This document shows positions 1-7,571 of a stretch of 58,157 nt of DNA, in pieces. This DNA comes from Candidatus Zipacnadia bacterium (GTDB lineage: Bacteria > Armatimonadota > Zipacnadia > Zipacnadales > Zipacnadaceae): the NCBI GenBank assembly GCA_029820565.1, contig JALGUR010000010.1, positions 1-58,157 of the forward strand, read 5' to 3'. Each line of letters starts with the position of its first letter. Within the stretch, counting starts at the first letter, position 1. The notes beneath the pieces were generated by a model that saw nothing but the letters and a program-made list of their open reading frames with translations, was not told the DNA's origin and ran no database searches. The position numbers and the translations under genes were made by a program.

Positions 1-1
1 A

Positions 2-997
2 GCATTAGCCGAAGCCATTGTCTCGGCAGTGGGAGACAAAAAGGTACTGTTAGTGGCCAGTACGGATATGTCTCATTATCCGGTTCAGCAGCAAGCGCGG
101 CGCGTTGATGAGGCCATGCTTGAGGTGATTGCGTCATTCAGCCCTGAGAAGATATACGCTGCTGATGAGCAGTGGTTAGGCGAAAATGTGCCTAATCTAC
201 ATTGTACCCTCTGTGGGTTAGGCCCGGTAGTGACCGTGATGAAAGCCGCCCAAAAACTCGGGGCCGAGCGTGCCGAAGTGCTGAAGTATGCTAACTCTGG
301 CGACGTAGAACCGCGCACAGCGGACCGGTGCGTGGGTTACGGAGCCGTGGCTTTCGTGGGCAAGCGTACACCTGCTGCCCAAGGCGTTGAGTCAAGCAAG
401 GAGGAGGAGGACGCTGAACTAACCGCACAACAGCAACAGTACTTGCTAAACTTGGCTCGCCGCAGTATTCGGGAATATTTAGCTTCCCGCTCTTTAGTAG
501 AAATAGACACGCATGACCCTACTATGCACCAGCGGCGAGCAGTCTTTGTAACCCTGACCAAAGGGGAACGGCTACGCGGCTGTATCGGCCAGATTGTGGC
601 CCGAATGCCGCTGGCCCAGGCCGTCAGGGAGGCGGCTGTTTCTGCGGCTACCCGCGACTCGCGCTTTCTGCCCGTCACCAGTGATGAGTTGGACGGCTTT
701 CTGCCCGTCACCAGTGATGAGTTGGACGGCATCCATATTGAAATCAGCGTGCTGTCCCCGCTGCGCCGGGTAGGTGATCCCAGTCAGATAGAGGTAGGCA
801 AACACGGAGTGCTGGTCAGAGAAGGGCAACGTCAGGGCGTATTCCTGCCCCAAGTAGCCCCCGAACAGGGGTGGAATCGGGAACAGATGCTCACTCACTT
901 GTGTGCCGACAAAGCCGGCCTGCCACCTGATGCGTGGCAGAAAACAGCAACGTTGTATGTTTTTACTGCGCAAGTCTTCGGTGAGGCAGAAGAGTGA
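2..997 (+). CDS. MEMO-AMMECR1 fusion (AmmeMemoRadiSam proteins B and A), 5' end outside window
   Basis: The reading frame is open to the left edge, so the N-terminus is missing; 331 residues are visible. The first ~115 residues are the C-terminal part of a MEMO-family domain (TDMSHY motif; CTLCGLGP and NSGDV segments). After an acidic linker rich in Glu and Gln, the rest is a complete AMMECR1 domain (RGCIGQI, a DSRF-type turn, EISVLSP, GVFLPQV and a C-terminal WNREQMLTHLC segment). MEMO, AMMECR1 and a radical SAM enzyme commonly cluster, and their joint reaction is not settled. Here two of the three are fused and the third follows after 15 bp, so an operon is likely. The AMMECR1 part carries an 11-residue perfect tandem repeat (FLPVTSDELDG twice) that I would not expect in the family. 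Family assignment is confident; function is unknown. Confidence 0.9.
   Translation, partial: ALAEAIVSAVGDKKVLLVASTDMSHYPVQQQARRVDEAMLEVIASFSPEKIYAADEQWLGENVPNLHCTLCGLGPVVTVMKAAQKLGAERAEVLKYANSGDVEPRTADRCVGYGAVAFVGKRTPAAQGVESSKEEEDAELTAQQQQYLLNLARRSIREYLASRSLVEIDTHDPTMHQRRAVFVTLTKGERLRGCIGQIVARMPLAQAVREAAVSAATRDSRFLPVTSDELDGFLPVTSDELDGIHIEISVLSPLRRVGDPSQIEVGKHGVLVREGQRQGVFLPQVAPEQGWNREQMLTHLCADKAGLPPDAWQKTATLYVFTAQVFGEAEE
665..730 (+). repeat. Perfect 33-bp tandem duplication inside the AMMECR1 domain
   Basis: Positions 665-697 and 698-730 are identical. The duplication is in frame and repeats eleven residues (FLPVTSDELDG). AMMECR1 proteins normally have one such segment between the DSRF-type turn and the EISVLSP strand, so the second copy is an insertion. 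It is either recent slippage or an assembly join that failed to collapse an overlap. Confidence 0.95.
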
Positions 998-1012
998 TGG
1001 AGGCGGAAGACT

Positions 1013-2233
1013 ATGGCCAAAGATGAACTGACTCGCCGGCAATGGCTAAAAAGAATAGCGCTGGCCGGAACCGGGACAGCAGCGGTGTTCGGGGCAGCCA
1101 GTGTGATAGACAGAATCGGTAGGACAGGCGTCTCGCCTGTCTCTACCATAGACGGGCCCGAGGCCCGGCCCACCGATACTTTGCTGGGCACCGCTGAGGC
1201 GGCTACCACCGCGCATGAGGCAATGTACTATGAAAAACTCAGCGGCCAGCGAGTTAAGTGCCAGGTGTGCCCCAATGAGTGCGTGGTAGGGCCGGGAGGC
1301 CGAGGCGTTTGCGGTAACAAAGTCAACCGTGATGGCCGATATTACACTCTGGTCTACGGCCGGGCCGCGGCCCTGAATGTTGACCCGGTAGAAAAGAAGC
1401 CTCTGTTCCATTTCTATCCACGCTCCTGGGCGTTATCAGTAGGGACTGCGGGTTGCCCATTCACCTGTAAGCATTGCCAGAACTGGGAGATATCGCAGCG
1501 GCTTCCCGAAGAACTGGAGCGCGTGGGACAAGTGCTGAATCTGCCTCCGCAGACTTTGGTAAGTAAGGCGCAGTCGCACAATATTCCCACAATCGCTTAT
1601 ACCTACAACGAGCCAATCTCGTTTTACGGATATATGCACGATACCGCCAAATTGGCCCGTCAAAAGGGCGTGCGGTCGGTGATGATAAGCAACGGTTATA
1701 TCAACCGTGAACCGATGATTGAGGTCTGCAAGTATCTGGATGCGGTCAAGATTGATCTGAAGGGCTTCTCGGAAGAGTTCTATTCGCAGTACTGTGCGGG
1801 TCGCCTGGAGCCGGTGCTCCAGACCATAAAGCGCGTCATTGCCCTGGGCAAGTGGCTGGAGATTGTCTATTTAGTTATTCCCACAGTCAACGATGATCCC
1901 GAAATGATTCGGCAGGCCGCCGAGTGGGTCCTGCGCGCCGGAGGCCCCGATGTTCCTCTGCATTTCTCCCGCTTCACTCCTGCCTTCCGATTGAAGAACT
2001 TACCCCCGACACCCTATGATACATTGCGGCAATGTCGGCACATTGCTATGGAGGTAGGCTTGAACTACGTTTATACCGGCAATATGCCCGGCACCGACAT
2101 CGCCTCTACTTACTGCCCCAGTTGCGGAGAGATAGTTGTCAAGCGCAACGGTTTTGAAGTCCTGGGCTATCATCTGAAACCTAATGGCGCCTGCAAGTTC
2201 TGCGGCCAGAAAATCGCCGGTGTTTGGGCCTAA
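1013..2233 (+). CDS. amrS: AmmeMemoRadiSam system radical SAM enzyme with Tat-like N-terminus
   Basis: A 406-residue radical SAM protein. The [4Fe-4S]/SAM motif CxxxCxxC is seen as CPFTCKHC near residue 150. A second Cys group (CQVCPNEC, then CGNK) lies near residues 80-100 and a CxxC pair (CPSC...CKFC) lies at the C-terminus, all usual for the AmrS family. The N-terminus reads like a twin-arginine signal: RRQWLKR followed by a hydrophobic Ala/Gly stretch ending near residue 30. That is odd for a SAM- and reductant-dependent enzyme. Between signal and enzyme lies a low-complexity linker (residues ~36-62) partly encoded by a REP-like palindrome. The gene starts 15 bp after the MEMO-AMMECR1 gene, its expected partner. 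Substrate unknown. Confidence 0.9.
   Translation: MAKDELTRRQWLKRIALAGTGTAAVFGAASVIDRIGRTGVSPVSTIDGPEARPTDTLLGTAEAATTAHEAMYYEKLSGQRVKCQVCPNECVVGPGGRGVCGNKVNRDGRYYTLVYGRAAALNVDPVEKKPLFHFYPRSWALSVGTAGCPFTCKHCQNWEISQRLPEELERVGQVLNLPPQTLVSKAQSHNIPTIAYTYNEPISFYGYMHDTAKLARQKGVRSVMISNGYINREPMIEVCKYLDAVKIDLKGFSEEFYSQYCAGRLEPVLQTIKRVIALGKWLEIVYLVIPTVNDDPEMIRQAAEWVLRAGGPDVPLHFSRFTPAFRLKNLPPTPYDTLRQCRHIAMEVGLNYVYTGNMPGTDIASTYCPSCGEIVVKRNGFEVLGYHLKPNGACKFCGQKIAGVWA
1118..1147. repeat. GTAG-headed REP-like palindrome inside the amrS linker
   Basis: The arms GACAGGCG (1123-1130) and CGCCTGTC (1134-1141) flank a TCT loop. Outer arms GGTAG (1118-1122) and CTACC (1143-1147) pair after a one-base bulge. Related hairpins with a GTAG foot occur near 34.2 kb and 43.7 kb. 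Here the element is translated (RTGVSPVST) in the variable linker between the Tat-like signal and the enzyme domain. Confidence 0.75.
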
Positions 2234-4508
2234 GCCTACAGGCAGCCAGCGACGCACCATCGGCGCGGCTATTCTGGTAATGGGCCTTACCGCGCTGTTG
2301 CTGCAGGTCCTGCTGACCCGTGAACTGCTGGTCTCCTTTTTCGGCAACGAACTGTGCATTGGCCTCATATTGGTTGACTGGCTGCTACTGATGGCCGCCG
2401 GAACCGCACTGGCCGGCCGGCTGCTGAACCGCTTAGGCAACTTGCAAGCGGCCTTGGTAGCCGATCAACTCCTGATAGCCGTCCTGCTGCCCTTCCAGAT
2501 TTACGCCGCGCGCAGTGTGGGCGGCCGCACTATGTTCCCCGGTGAGTTGATTGACCCGCTGAGTGTGCTGGGGCTGGGTGCCCTGGTTCTGGCTCCAGGG
2601 TGTCTACTTCTGGGAGCACAGTTTGCGTTCGGTTGTCAGTTGGTTGCCGGTGAAGACTCTGCCCGAGCAGCCGCCAATGTAGGCTATATCTACGTGCTGG
2701 AAGCGGTAGGGTCAATTGTCGGCGGCCTGCTGTTTCACTTCTGCTTGGCGGATCATCTGCAGACTGTCCGCATTATTCTGCTCTTGTCTGCCCTCAATGG
2801 CCTGGCAGCAATGCTCGTAGCAGTTGGTCTATTGGTTAGGCGCCGCCGACTCGCTGTAATCTGTCTATCAATATTTGTAATCATGACAGTGGTCTGTGCA
2901 CTCTCCCCAATTGCTGACTCACTGGAACGGTTTACCAGTATGCAGCGCTGGCCTGGTTACAGACTTGTTACTTCGCGCAATACTCGCTACGGCAACGTCG
3001 CCATAACTGAACATAATTCACAGATTAGCGTATTCCACGACGGCCTGTTGATGTTCACCTCCGAAGATGACCTGGATAATGAAGAACTGGCAAATGTAGT
3101 CCTCCTTCAGCATCCCGCGCCGGAGCGGGTACTGATTATGGGCGGCGGCCTGGGCGGGCTTATTGGCGAGGTGCTAAAGCATCATCCCCGGGTGGTAGAC
3201 TATGTGGAACTGGACAGGCAGGCCATCAAAGTCATTCAGCGCCACCTACCTAACAGGCTCAGCCGCCCATTAAGTGATAAGCGCGTCAGTCTGATATATG
3301 CCGATGCGCTAACCTTCCTGCGGACAACCGATCGGCAATATGATGTCATCATCAGCAATGTAGGTGACCCGCGCACGGCAGTCATCAACCGTTTCTACAC
3401 CCGCCAGGCTTTCCAGGAGGCCGCGGGCCACTTGAACCGCCAGGGCATTTTTTGTGTCAGTCTGTCCTACCCCCAAACCCACTTGAGCGGCCCGCGTCGG
3501 CTGCTGCACGCCAGTGTCTGGGAGGCTTTGCGTCAGACATATCCCCAGAGGCTACCGCTGCCGGATGGCCGCATCTATTATCTCGCTGCCAAGCAATCAA
3601 ATCTGCTAACCACTGATGCCCACTTACTGACTTCGCGGATGGTTCAACGGCACATACAGACCAAGTACATCAGCCCCTACTTCATCCACACAGTTATGGT
3701 CCCGTTCGCCCGGCAGTTGCTGATGCAATCGCTGGCTACAGTATCTCAGACGCCACCGAATGACGATTTCTGTCCAGTTACGTATCACTATCTGTTGCGC
3801 CTGTGGTTGGAGCGATTTGGCGGAGGTGCTCTGAATATTCAGTTGAGTTTCCGCTGCGTGTTAGCGGTCATTGTGGCTCTAATGGCTCTGTGCGGGCTGG
3901 CGGGCCTATACATGTGGGGCCGCCGCGACAAACCTATTTGGCGCTGGGGAATTGTCGGGGCCATCGCTGCTACCGGCGTGGTGGAGATGAGCATGGAATT
4001 GGTAGTAATATTTAGTTTCCAGGTTATAGCGGGATCACTGTTTTATCAACTGGGCATTTTGATAGCCTTATATATGGGCGGACTGGCCGCCGGCGGCCAT
4101 CTGGGCAGATATATGACCACTAACAAGCGGCGGGCGGCGATAATACTGTGTGCAACTCTGGTGGGGCTGGCCTTGTCGGCTGCGTTAATGCCGGCAGTGC
4201 TACTGTGGCTGTCGGGTCATCGTGAATTAGCCAGCGTCGTACTCGGCACCGCGGCAGCAATTCTCGGCATCCTGGGTGGACTTCACTTCCCCACTGGCGT
4301 GGCGGTATTCGCTCTCCCGGGACAGCCGGCCCAGGCCGGCGCTACTCTTTACGCCAGTGACCTGGCCGGGGCATCAGTTGGTGCCTTACTCGTCAGTACC
4401 ATCATTATTCCCGTCGCGGGCCTCCTACAGACTTGCTTCCTGGTCTCCCTGATCAGCCTCGCTGGCCTATTCCTCGCCCTGCCTACTCTGGCGCGATGCA
4501 AACAGTAA
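2220..4508 (+). CDS. Membrane-embedded spermidine synthase-like aminopropyltransferase
   Basis: About 760 residues. An N-terminal block of hydrophobic segments (up to residue ~230) is followed by a soluble spermidine-synthase-type Rossmann domain and a second membrane block. The soluble domain shows RYGN, a glycine-rich SAM site (MGGGLGG), the acidic VELD after it, and GDPR...NRFYT at the position of the catalytic Asp and Tyr region. Proteins of this layout occur in many bacteria; whether they make polyamines is uncertain. The GTG at 2220 overlaps the end of amrS by 14 bp and is my preferred start. An upstream in-frame ATG at 2184 would add 12 residues from the amrS tail and overlap by 50 bp. 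The overlap suggests one transcript with the AmmeMemoRadiSam genes. The substrate is not deducible. Confidence 0.85.
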   Translation: MFGPKPTGSQRRTIGAAILVMGLTALLLQVLLTRELLVSFFGNELCIGLILVDWLLLMAAGTALAGRLLNRLGNLQAALVADQLLIAVLLPFQIYAARSVGGRTMFPGELIDPLSVLGLGALVLAPGCLLLGAQFAFGCQLVAGEDSARAAANVGYIYVLEAVGSIVGGLLFHFCLADHLQTVRIILLLSALNGLAAMLVAVGLLVRRRRLAVICLSIFVIMTVVCALSPIADSLERFTSMQRWPGYRLVTSRNTRYGNVAITEHNSQISVFHDGLLMFTSEDDLDNEELANVVLLQHPAPERVLIMGGGLGGLIGEVLKHHPRVVDYVELDRQAIKVIQRHLPNRLSRPLSDKRVSLIYADALTFLRTTDRQYDVIISNVGDPRTAVINRFYTRQAFQEAAGHLNRQGIFCVSLSYPQTHLSGPRRLLHASVWEALRQTYPQRLPLPDGRIYYLAAKQSNLLTTDAHLLTSRMVQRHIQTKYISPYFIHTVMVPFARQLLMQSLATVSQTPPNDDFCPVTYHYLLRLWLERFGGGALNIQLSFRCVLAVIVALMALCGLAGLYMWGRRDKPIWRWGIVGAIAATGVVEMSMELVVIFSFQVIAGSLFYQLGILIALYMGGLAAGGHLGRYMTTNKRRAAIILCATLVGLALSAALMPAVLLWLSGHRELASVVLGTAAAILGILGGLHFPTGVAVFALPGQPAQAGATLYASDLAGASVGALLVSTIIIPVAGLLQTCFLVSLISLAGLFLALPTLARCKQ

Positions 4509-4657
4509 CCGAAGGACAAGGGAAACCTGTTTGAGTATGGAAGGTATAGTCAGCCTTAACAGTAAATGATAAGCGACACTGTGGCGCAACGGGTAGACGT
4601 TGGCAGCGGGGCCCTTGTGTACCCCTTAACTGTAATATGGCAGGAGCATAATATAAC

Positions 4658-6334
4658 ATGAATAGTGCAGTTCTTACCGCAGGTGCCATAGTCTTGTTAG
4701 CATTAGGCTACTACTTCTACGGTCGCTTTATAGAGCGGCGTTGCATACAACCTGATGAAGGCCGTCAGACTCCGGCCTTTGCTCTGCGCGATGGGGTGGA
4801 TTATGAGCCGGCCCGACCCCTGATGCTGTTCGGACACCACTTCACCAATATCGCCGGGGCCGGGCCTATCGTGGGGCCAGTAATTGCCGTAGCCTACTTC
4901 GGCTGGGCGGCGACTTTGGGCTGGATAATTCTGGGCAGCATCCTCATCGGTGGTGTCCACGACTATCTATCCTTGATGATATCAGCACGTAATGAAGGGA
5001 AAAGCATTTCTGATATTGCCGGCCGGCTAATAGGCAAGCGGGCCGCAGTGGTATTAGGCGCATTCCTCTGGCTGGCGCTGATTCTAATCATTGCTATGTT
5101 CGGTATCCTCGCGGCCAAGACGCTAATTGAGGTCCCTAGCGTCGTGGTTCCCAATGCCGGACTGTTAGTAGTGGCAATGTTCATTGGCCTGGCCATCTAT
5201 CGCTGGCGACATCCTCTTTGGGTAATAACGATAGTAGGTCTGGTCCTTATGGGGATACTGTTGGCGGCGGGCGAGTTATGGCCCTTAACTTTGCCTGAAG
5301 CCTGGGGTGATTCGTTTGTCATTTGGTTTATGGTATTGATGGTATATGGGTTGGTGACGGCGGTTCTTCCCATCTGGTTTCTGGAACAGCCCCGGGATTA
5401 TTTGAGTTCGATGATTACCTATGGCGGCATAGGCCTCGGCGTGATCGCCATCTTCGCAACCAATGCTCCCCTGACGGCGCCGCCTCACATAACCCTTATG
5501 TCGGCGAAACAGGGGCCCCTGTGGCCGATGCTATTCATTATTGTGGCCTGCGGGGCAGTTTCCGGCTTCCACTCGCTGGTGGCCGGCGGAACCACGGTAA
5601 AACAGTTAGCCAACGAACGGCAGGGACTGGCTATTGCCTATGGCAGTATGATGCTGGAGGCAGTACAGGCCGTATCGGTGACATTACTGGTGGCGGCCGG
5701 ATTGTATTGGGTGGGGACTCATATCGGACCTGACGGCAAATCATTGGTAATTGAGGACCTAATGACCGCCGAAGGCGGAGGGCCAGCGACGGTGTTTATC
5801 CGGGGCTTCGCCAGCCTCACATCACGTGGTTTGCCGTTCATTTCCTTCAGCGGCGCCCTGCTGTTTGGCGCCATTGTACTGAATGCCACATTGCTCGATA
5901 CCTTAGATGCCTGTACGCGCTTGGGCCGCTTTGTTCTGGCCGAGGCCTTCGGCGACCACATCCCGATTATGCAAAACCGGTGGGTAGGCAGCCTCATCAC
6001 GATAGCCGCCGCCAGTTATCTGGGCCTTTCGGGGGCAGGGAAGTTTTTGTGGCCGGTTTTTGGCGCGGCTAACCAATTGATCGCCGCCTTGACTTTGCTG
6101 ATTGTGGGCATTTATCTGGTGGGGATGGCCCGGCCCAGCCTCTACGCCATAGTCCCAGGCATATTCGTCCTTGTAACTACCATCGCCGCTCTGCTATATC
6201 AGACCTGGGGATTTCTGCTCGGTAAAAGTCCCAATTTCGTGCTGGGAATAATATGTCTGGTGCTGGCGGGTCTGGCCATATATGTGGCGACTGAGGCCCT
6301 GCCGCGTCTGCGTCAGGTAGCAAGCCCTGGCTGA
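4658..6334 (+). CDS. cstA: CstA-family carbon starvation / peptide or pyruvate transporter
   Basis: A 558-residue integral membrane protein with about 14-16 hydrophobic segments. Diagnostic CstA features are YYFYGRFIERR at the N-terminus, the FGHHFTNIAGAGPIVGPV signature at about residues 58-75, and FGAANQLIAALTLL near the C-terminus. It is shorter than E. coli CstA (about 700 residues) and matches the short form. The family imports peptides or pyruvate during carbon limitation. The ATG at 4658 has an AGGAG site about 10 bases upstream. It stands alone: 150 bp separate it from the upstream gene and the ECF promoter region follows. Confidence 0.93.
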   Translation: MNSAVLTAGAIVLLALGYYFYGRFIERRCIQPDEGRQTPAFALRDGVDYEPARPLMLFGHHFTNIAGAGPIVGPVIAVAYFGWAATLGWIILGSILIGGVHDYLSLMISARNEGKSISDIAGRLIGKRAAVVLGAFLWLALILIIAMFGILAAKTLIEVPSVVVPNAGLLVVAMFIGLAIYRWRHPLWVITIVGLVLMGILLAAGELWPLTLPEAWGDSFVIWFMVLMVYGLVTAVLPIWFLEQPRDYLSSMITYGGIGLGVIAIFATNAPLTAPPHITLMSAKQGPLWPMLFIIVACGAVSGFHSLVAGGTTVKQLANERQGLAIAYGSMMLEAVQAVSVTLLVAAGLYWVGTHIGPDGKSLVIEDLMTAEGGGPATVFIRGFASLTSRGLPFISFSGALLFGAIVLNATLLDTLDACTRLGRFVLAEAFGDHIPIMQNRWVGSLITIAAASYLGLSGAGKFLWPVFGAANQLIAALTLLIVGIYLVGMARPSLYAIVPGIFVLVTTIAALLYQTWGFLLGKSPNFVLGIICLVLAGLAIYVATEALPRLRQVASPG

Positions 6335-6354
6335 TCGGTTTTCTGCGTCTCTCC

Positions 6355-6383
6355 TGCAACCTTTTCTCGTCCTTTCTCGTATT
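6355..6383 (+). promoter_or_regulatory. ECF-type promoter for the sigma / anti-sigma / bactofilin operon
   Basis: TGCAACCTTT (6355-6364) supplies the AAC-type -35 element and CGTATT (6378-6383) the CGT-type -10 element, with 16 bases between CAACC and CGT. This matches the general ECF pattern (sigma-W type: TGAAAC, 16 bases, CGTA). It lies 29 bases upstream of the TTG start of an ECF sigma gene, so autoregulation is the natural reading. Confidence 0.7.
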
Positions 6384-6411
6384 AGTTTATACATAGCCTG
6401 GAGGGCCTCTA

Positions 6412-6978
6412 TTGTTCCAACCTGAAGACCAAAGCCTCATAGCGCGGGTTCTTCGGGGCGACAAGGACGCTTTTGGAGCCCTCACCGCGAAACATAGAGA
6501 TGCCATTTACAGTTTCGCATTCAGGATGATAGGAGACAGGGAGCAGGCCTACGATGCCAGCCAAGAAGTCTTCATTCGCGCGTACACCAGACTGGACACG
6601 TTCGACCAATCTCGCCGTTTTCGCTCGTGGCTCTTTGCCATTGCGGCAAATATCTGTACCGACCTGTTGCGTCGCCGGGGCAACCGCGCCACCATCCTGG
6701 CTCTCGACTGGACAAGCGACAGGCCGGAGGTCGACGGCGTCTCGCCCCTCGAGGCCGTCACTAAGATGGATCTTCAGAGCAGCGTCGCGGCAGCCCTCCA
6801 ACGTCTGGGGGAGGCCGAGCGGACAGTGGTCATCCTCAAGCACATTCACGGCTTTACCTACGAGGAGATATCAGAAATGACCGGTATGCCAGTGGGCACA
6901 GCAAAATCTCACGCCCACCGAGCGCGACGCAAGCTGGCCAAACTATTGGAGCAGGCGGAGCTGGAGGATGCAGGATGA
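6412..6978 (+). CDS. ECF-family RNA polymerase sigma factor
   Basis: 188 residues, the usual ECF length. Region 2 is at about residues 25-95 (YSFAFRMIGDREQAYDASQ, then FRSWLFAIAANICTDLLRRR). Region 4 is at about residues 125-180 (ERTVVILKHIHGFTYEEIS and a helix-turn-helix with GTAKSHAHRARRKL). The start is TTG, decided by GGAGGG at 6400-6405, six bases upstream. The next gene begins inside the last codons of this one (ATGA overlap), as is normal for a sigma factor and its anti-sigma factor. It probably drives its own operon from the ECF promoter just upstream. The signal is probably envelope-related because the target operon encodes a membrane polymer-forming protein; this is inference. Confidence 0.95.
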   Translation: MFQPEDQSLIARVLRGDKDAFGALTAKHRDAIYSFAFRMIGDREQAYDASQEVFIRAYTRLDTFDQSRRFRSWLFAIAANICTDLLRRRGNRATILALDWTSDRPEVDGVSPLEAVTKMDLQSSVAAALQRLGEAERTVVILKHIHGFTYEEISEMTGMPVGTAKSHAHRARRKLAKLLEQAELEDAG

Positions 6979-7544
6979 ACTGTGACCAAGTCCCGCTCAA
7001 TATTGACGCTTACCTGGACGGCGGTCTTTGCGAGAGTGAGAGCCGTAGGCTGACCGAGCATGTGTCGGAGTGCAGCCGCTGTTCAGTCCAGTTTGGCGCG
7101 CTCTTACGGACGGTTGCGGTCCTCCAGGACCTTCCCGAGTTACGTGCTCCTGACGAGTTGATACCCGATGTCCTACAGACCCTCCCCGCATATCAGCCTA
7201 GCCCCGCCTTCAAGATCTCGACTCGCAGCGCGGCAAGGGTTGAATGGGCGCTTGGCGTCATAGGAGCTGTAGGCAGCGCAGCCATCATCGTCGCCCTGGC
7301 TTGGGTCGTCAGGCAAATTCCTGCCTGGTGGGATTCGCTGGGTGCTATCGGTAGAGTGATAGAAGGCCTTGCGGTCAAAGGCGCTGTCTGGGCCGCCGAC
7401 GCAGCCACCATTGTTGCTGCCACGTGCGGCGAGCCACTGATGTATGGGCTGCTCATTGATGTCGCCCTTCTCGCCGCTGGCCTCTTGGCGCTGGCTGTCT
7501 GGCGAAACAGATGCAGGCCAAGAGCTGTCCTGCTCACATTATAG
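6975..7544 (+). CDS. Putative zinc-finger anti-sigma factor, membrane-anchored
   Basis: 189 residues. The N-terminal ZAS-type zinc motif is H29-x3-C33-x2-C36 with an early Cys at residue 3 as likely fourth ligand. Two hydrophobic segments follow, near residues 92-112 and 155-178, so the N-terminal sigma-binding domain should be cytoplasmic and the region between the helices periplasmic. The start overlaps the sigma gene stop by 4 bp. Members of this class sequester the cognate ECF factor until a membrane signal releases it. Assignment rests on the motif, topology and coupling. Confidence 0.85.
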   Translation: MNCDQVPLNIDAYLDGGLCESESRRLTEHVSECSRCSVQFGALLRTVAVLQDLPELRAPDELIPDVLQTLPAYQPSPAFKISTRSAARVEWALGVIGAVGSAAIIVALAWVVRQIPAWWDSLGAIGRVIEGLAVKGAVWAADAATIVAATCGEPLMYGLLIDVALLAAGLLALAVWRNRCRPRAVLLTL

Positions 7545-7571
7545 ACGCGTCATTCGTAGAGGAGGTCGTTG

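Noticed and set aside
4570-4640. A tRNA-like D-arm sequence (TGGCGCAACGGGTAGACG) between the spermidine-synthase-like gene and cstA
   Set aside because: The acceptor, anticodon and T-arms cannot be paired, so it is not a tRNA.
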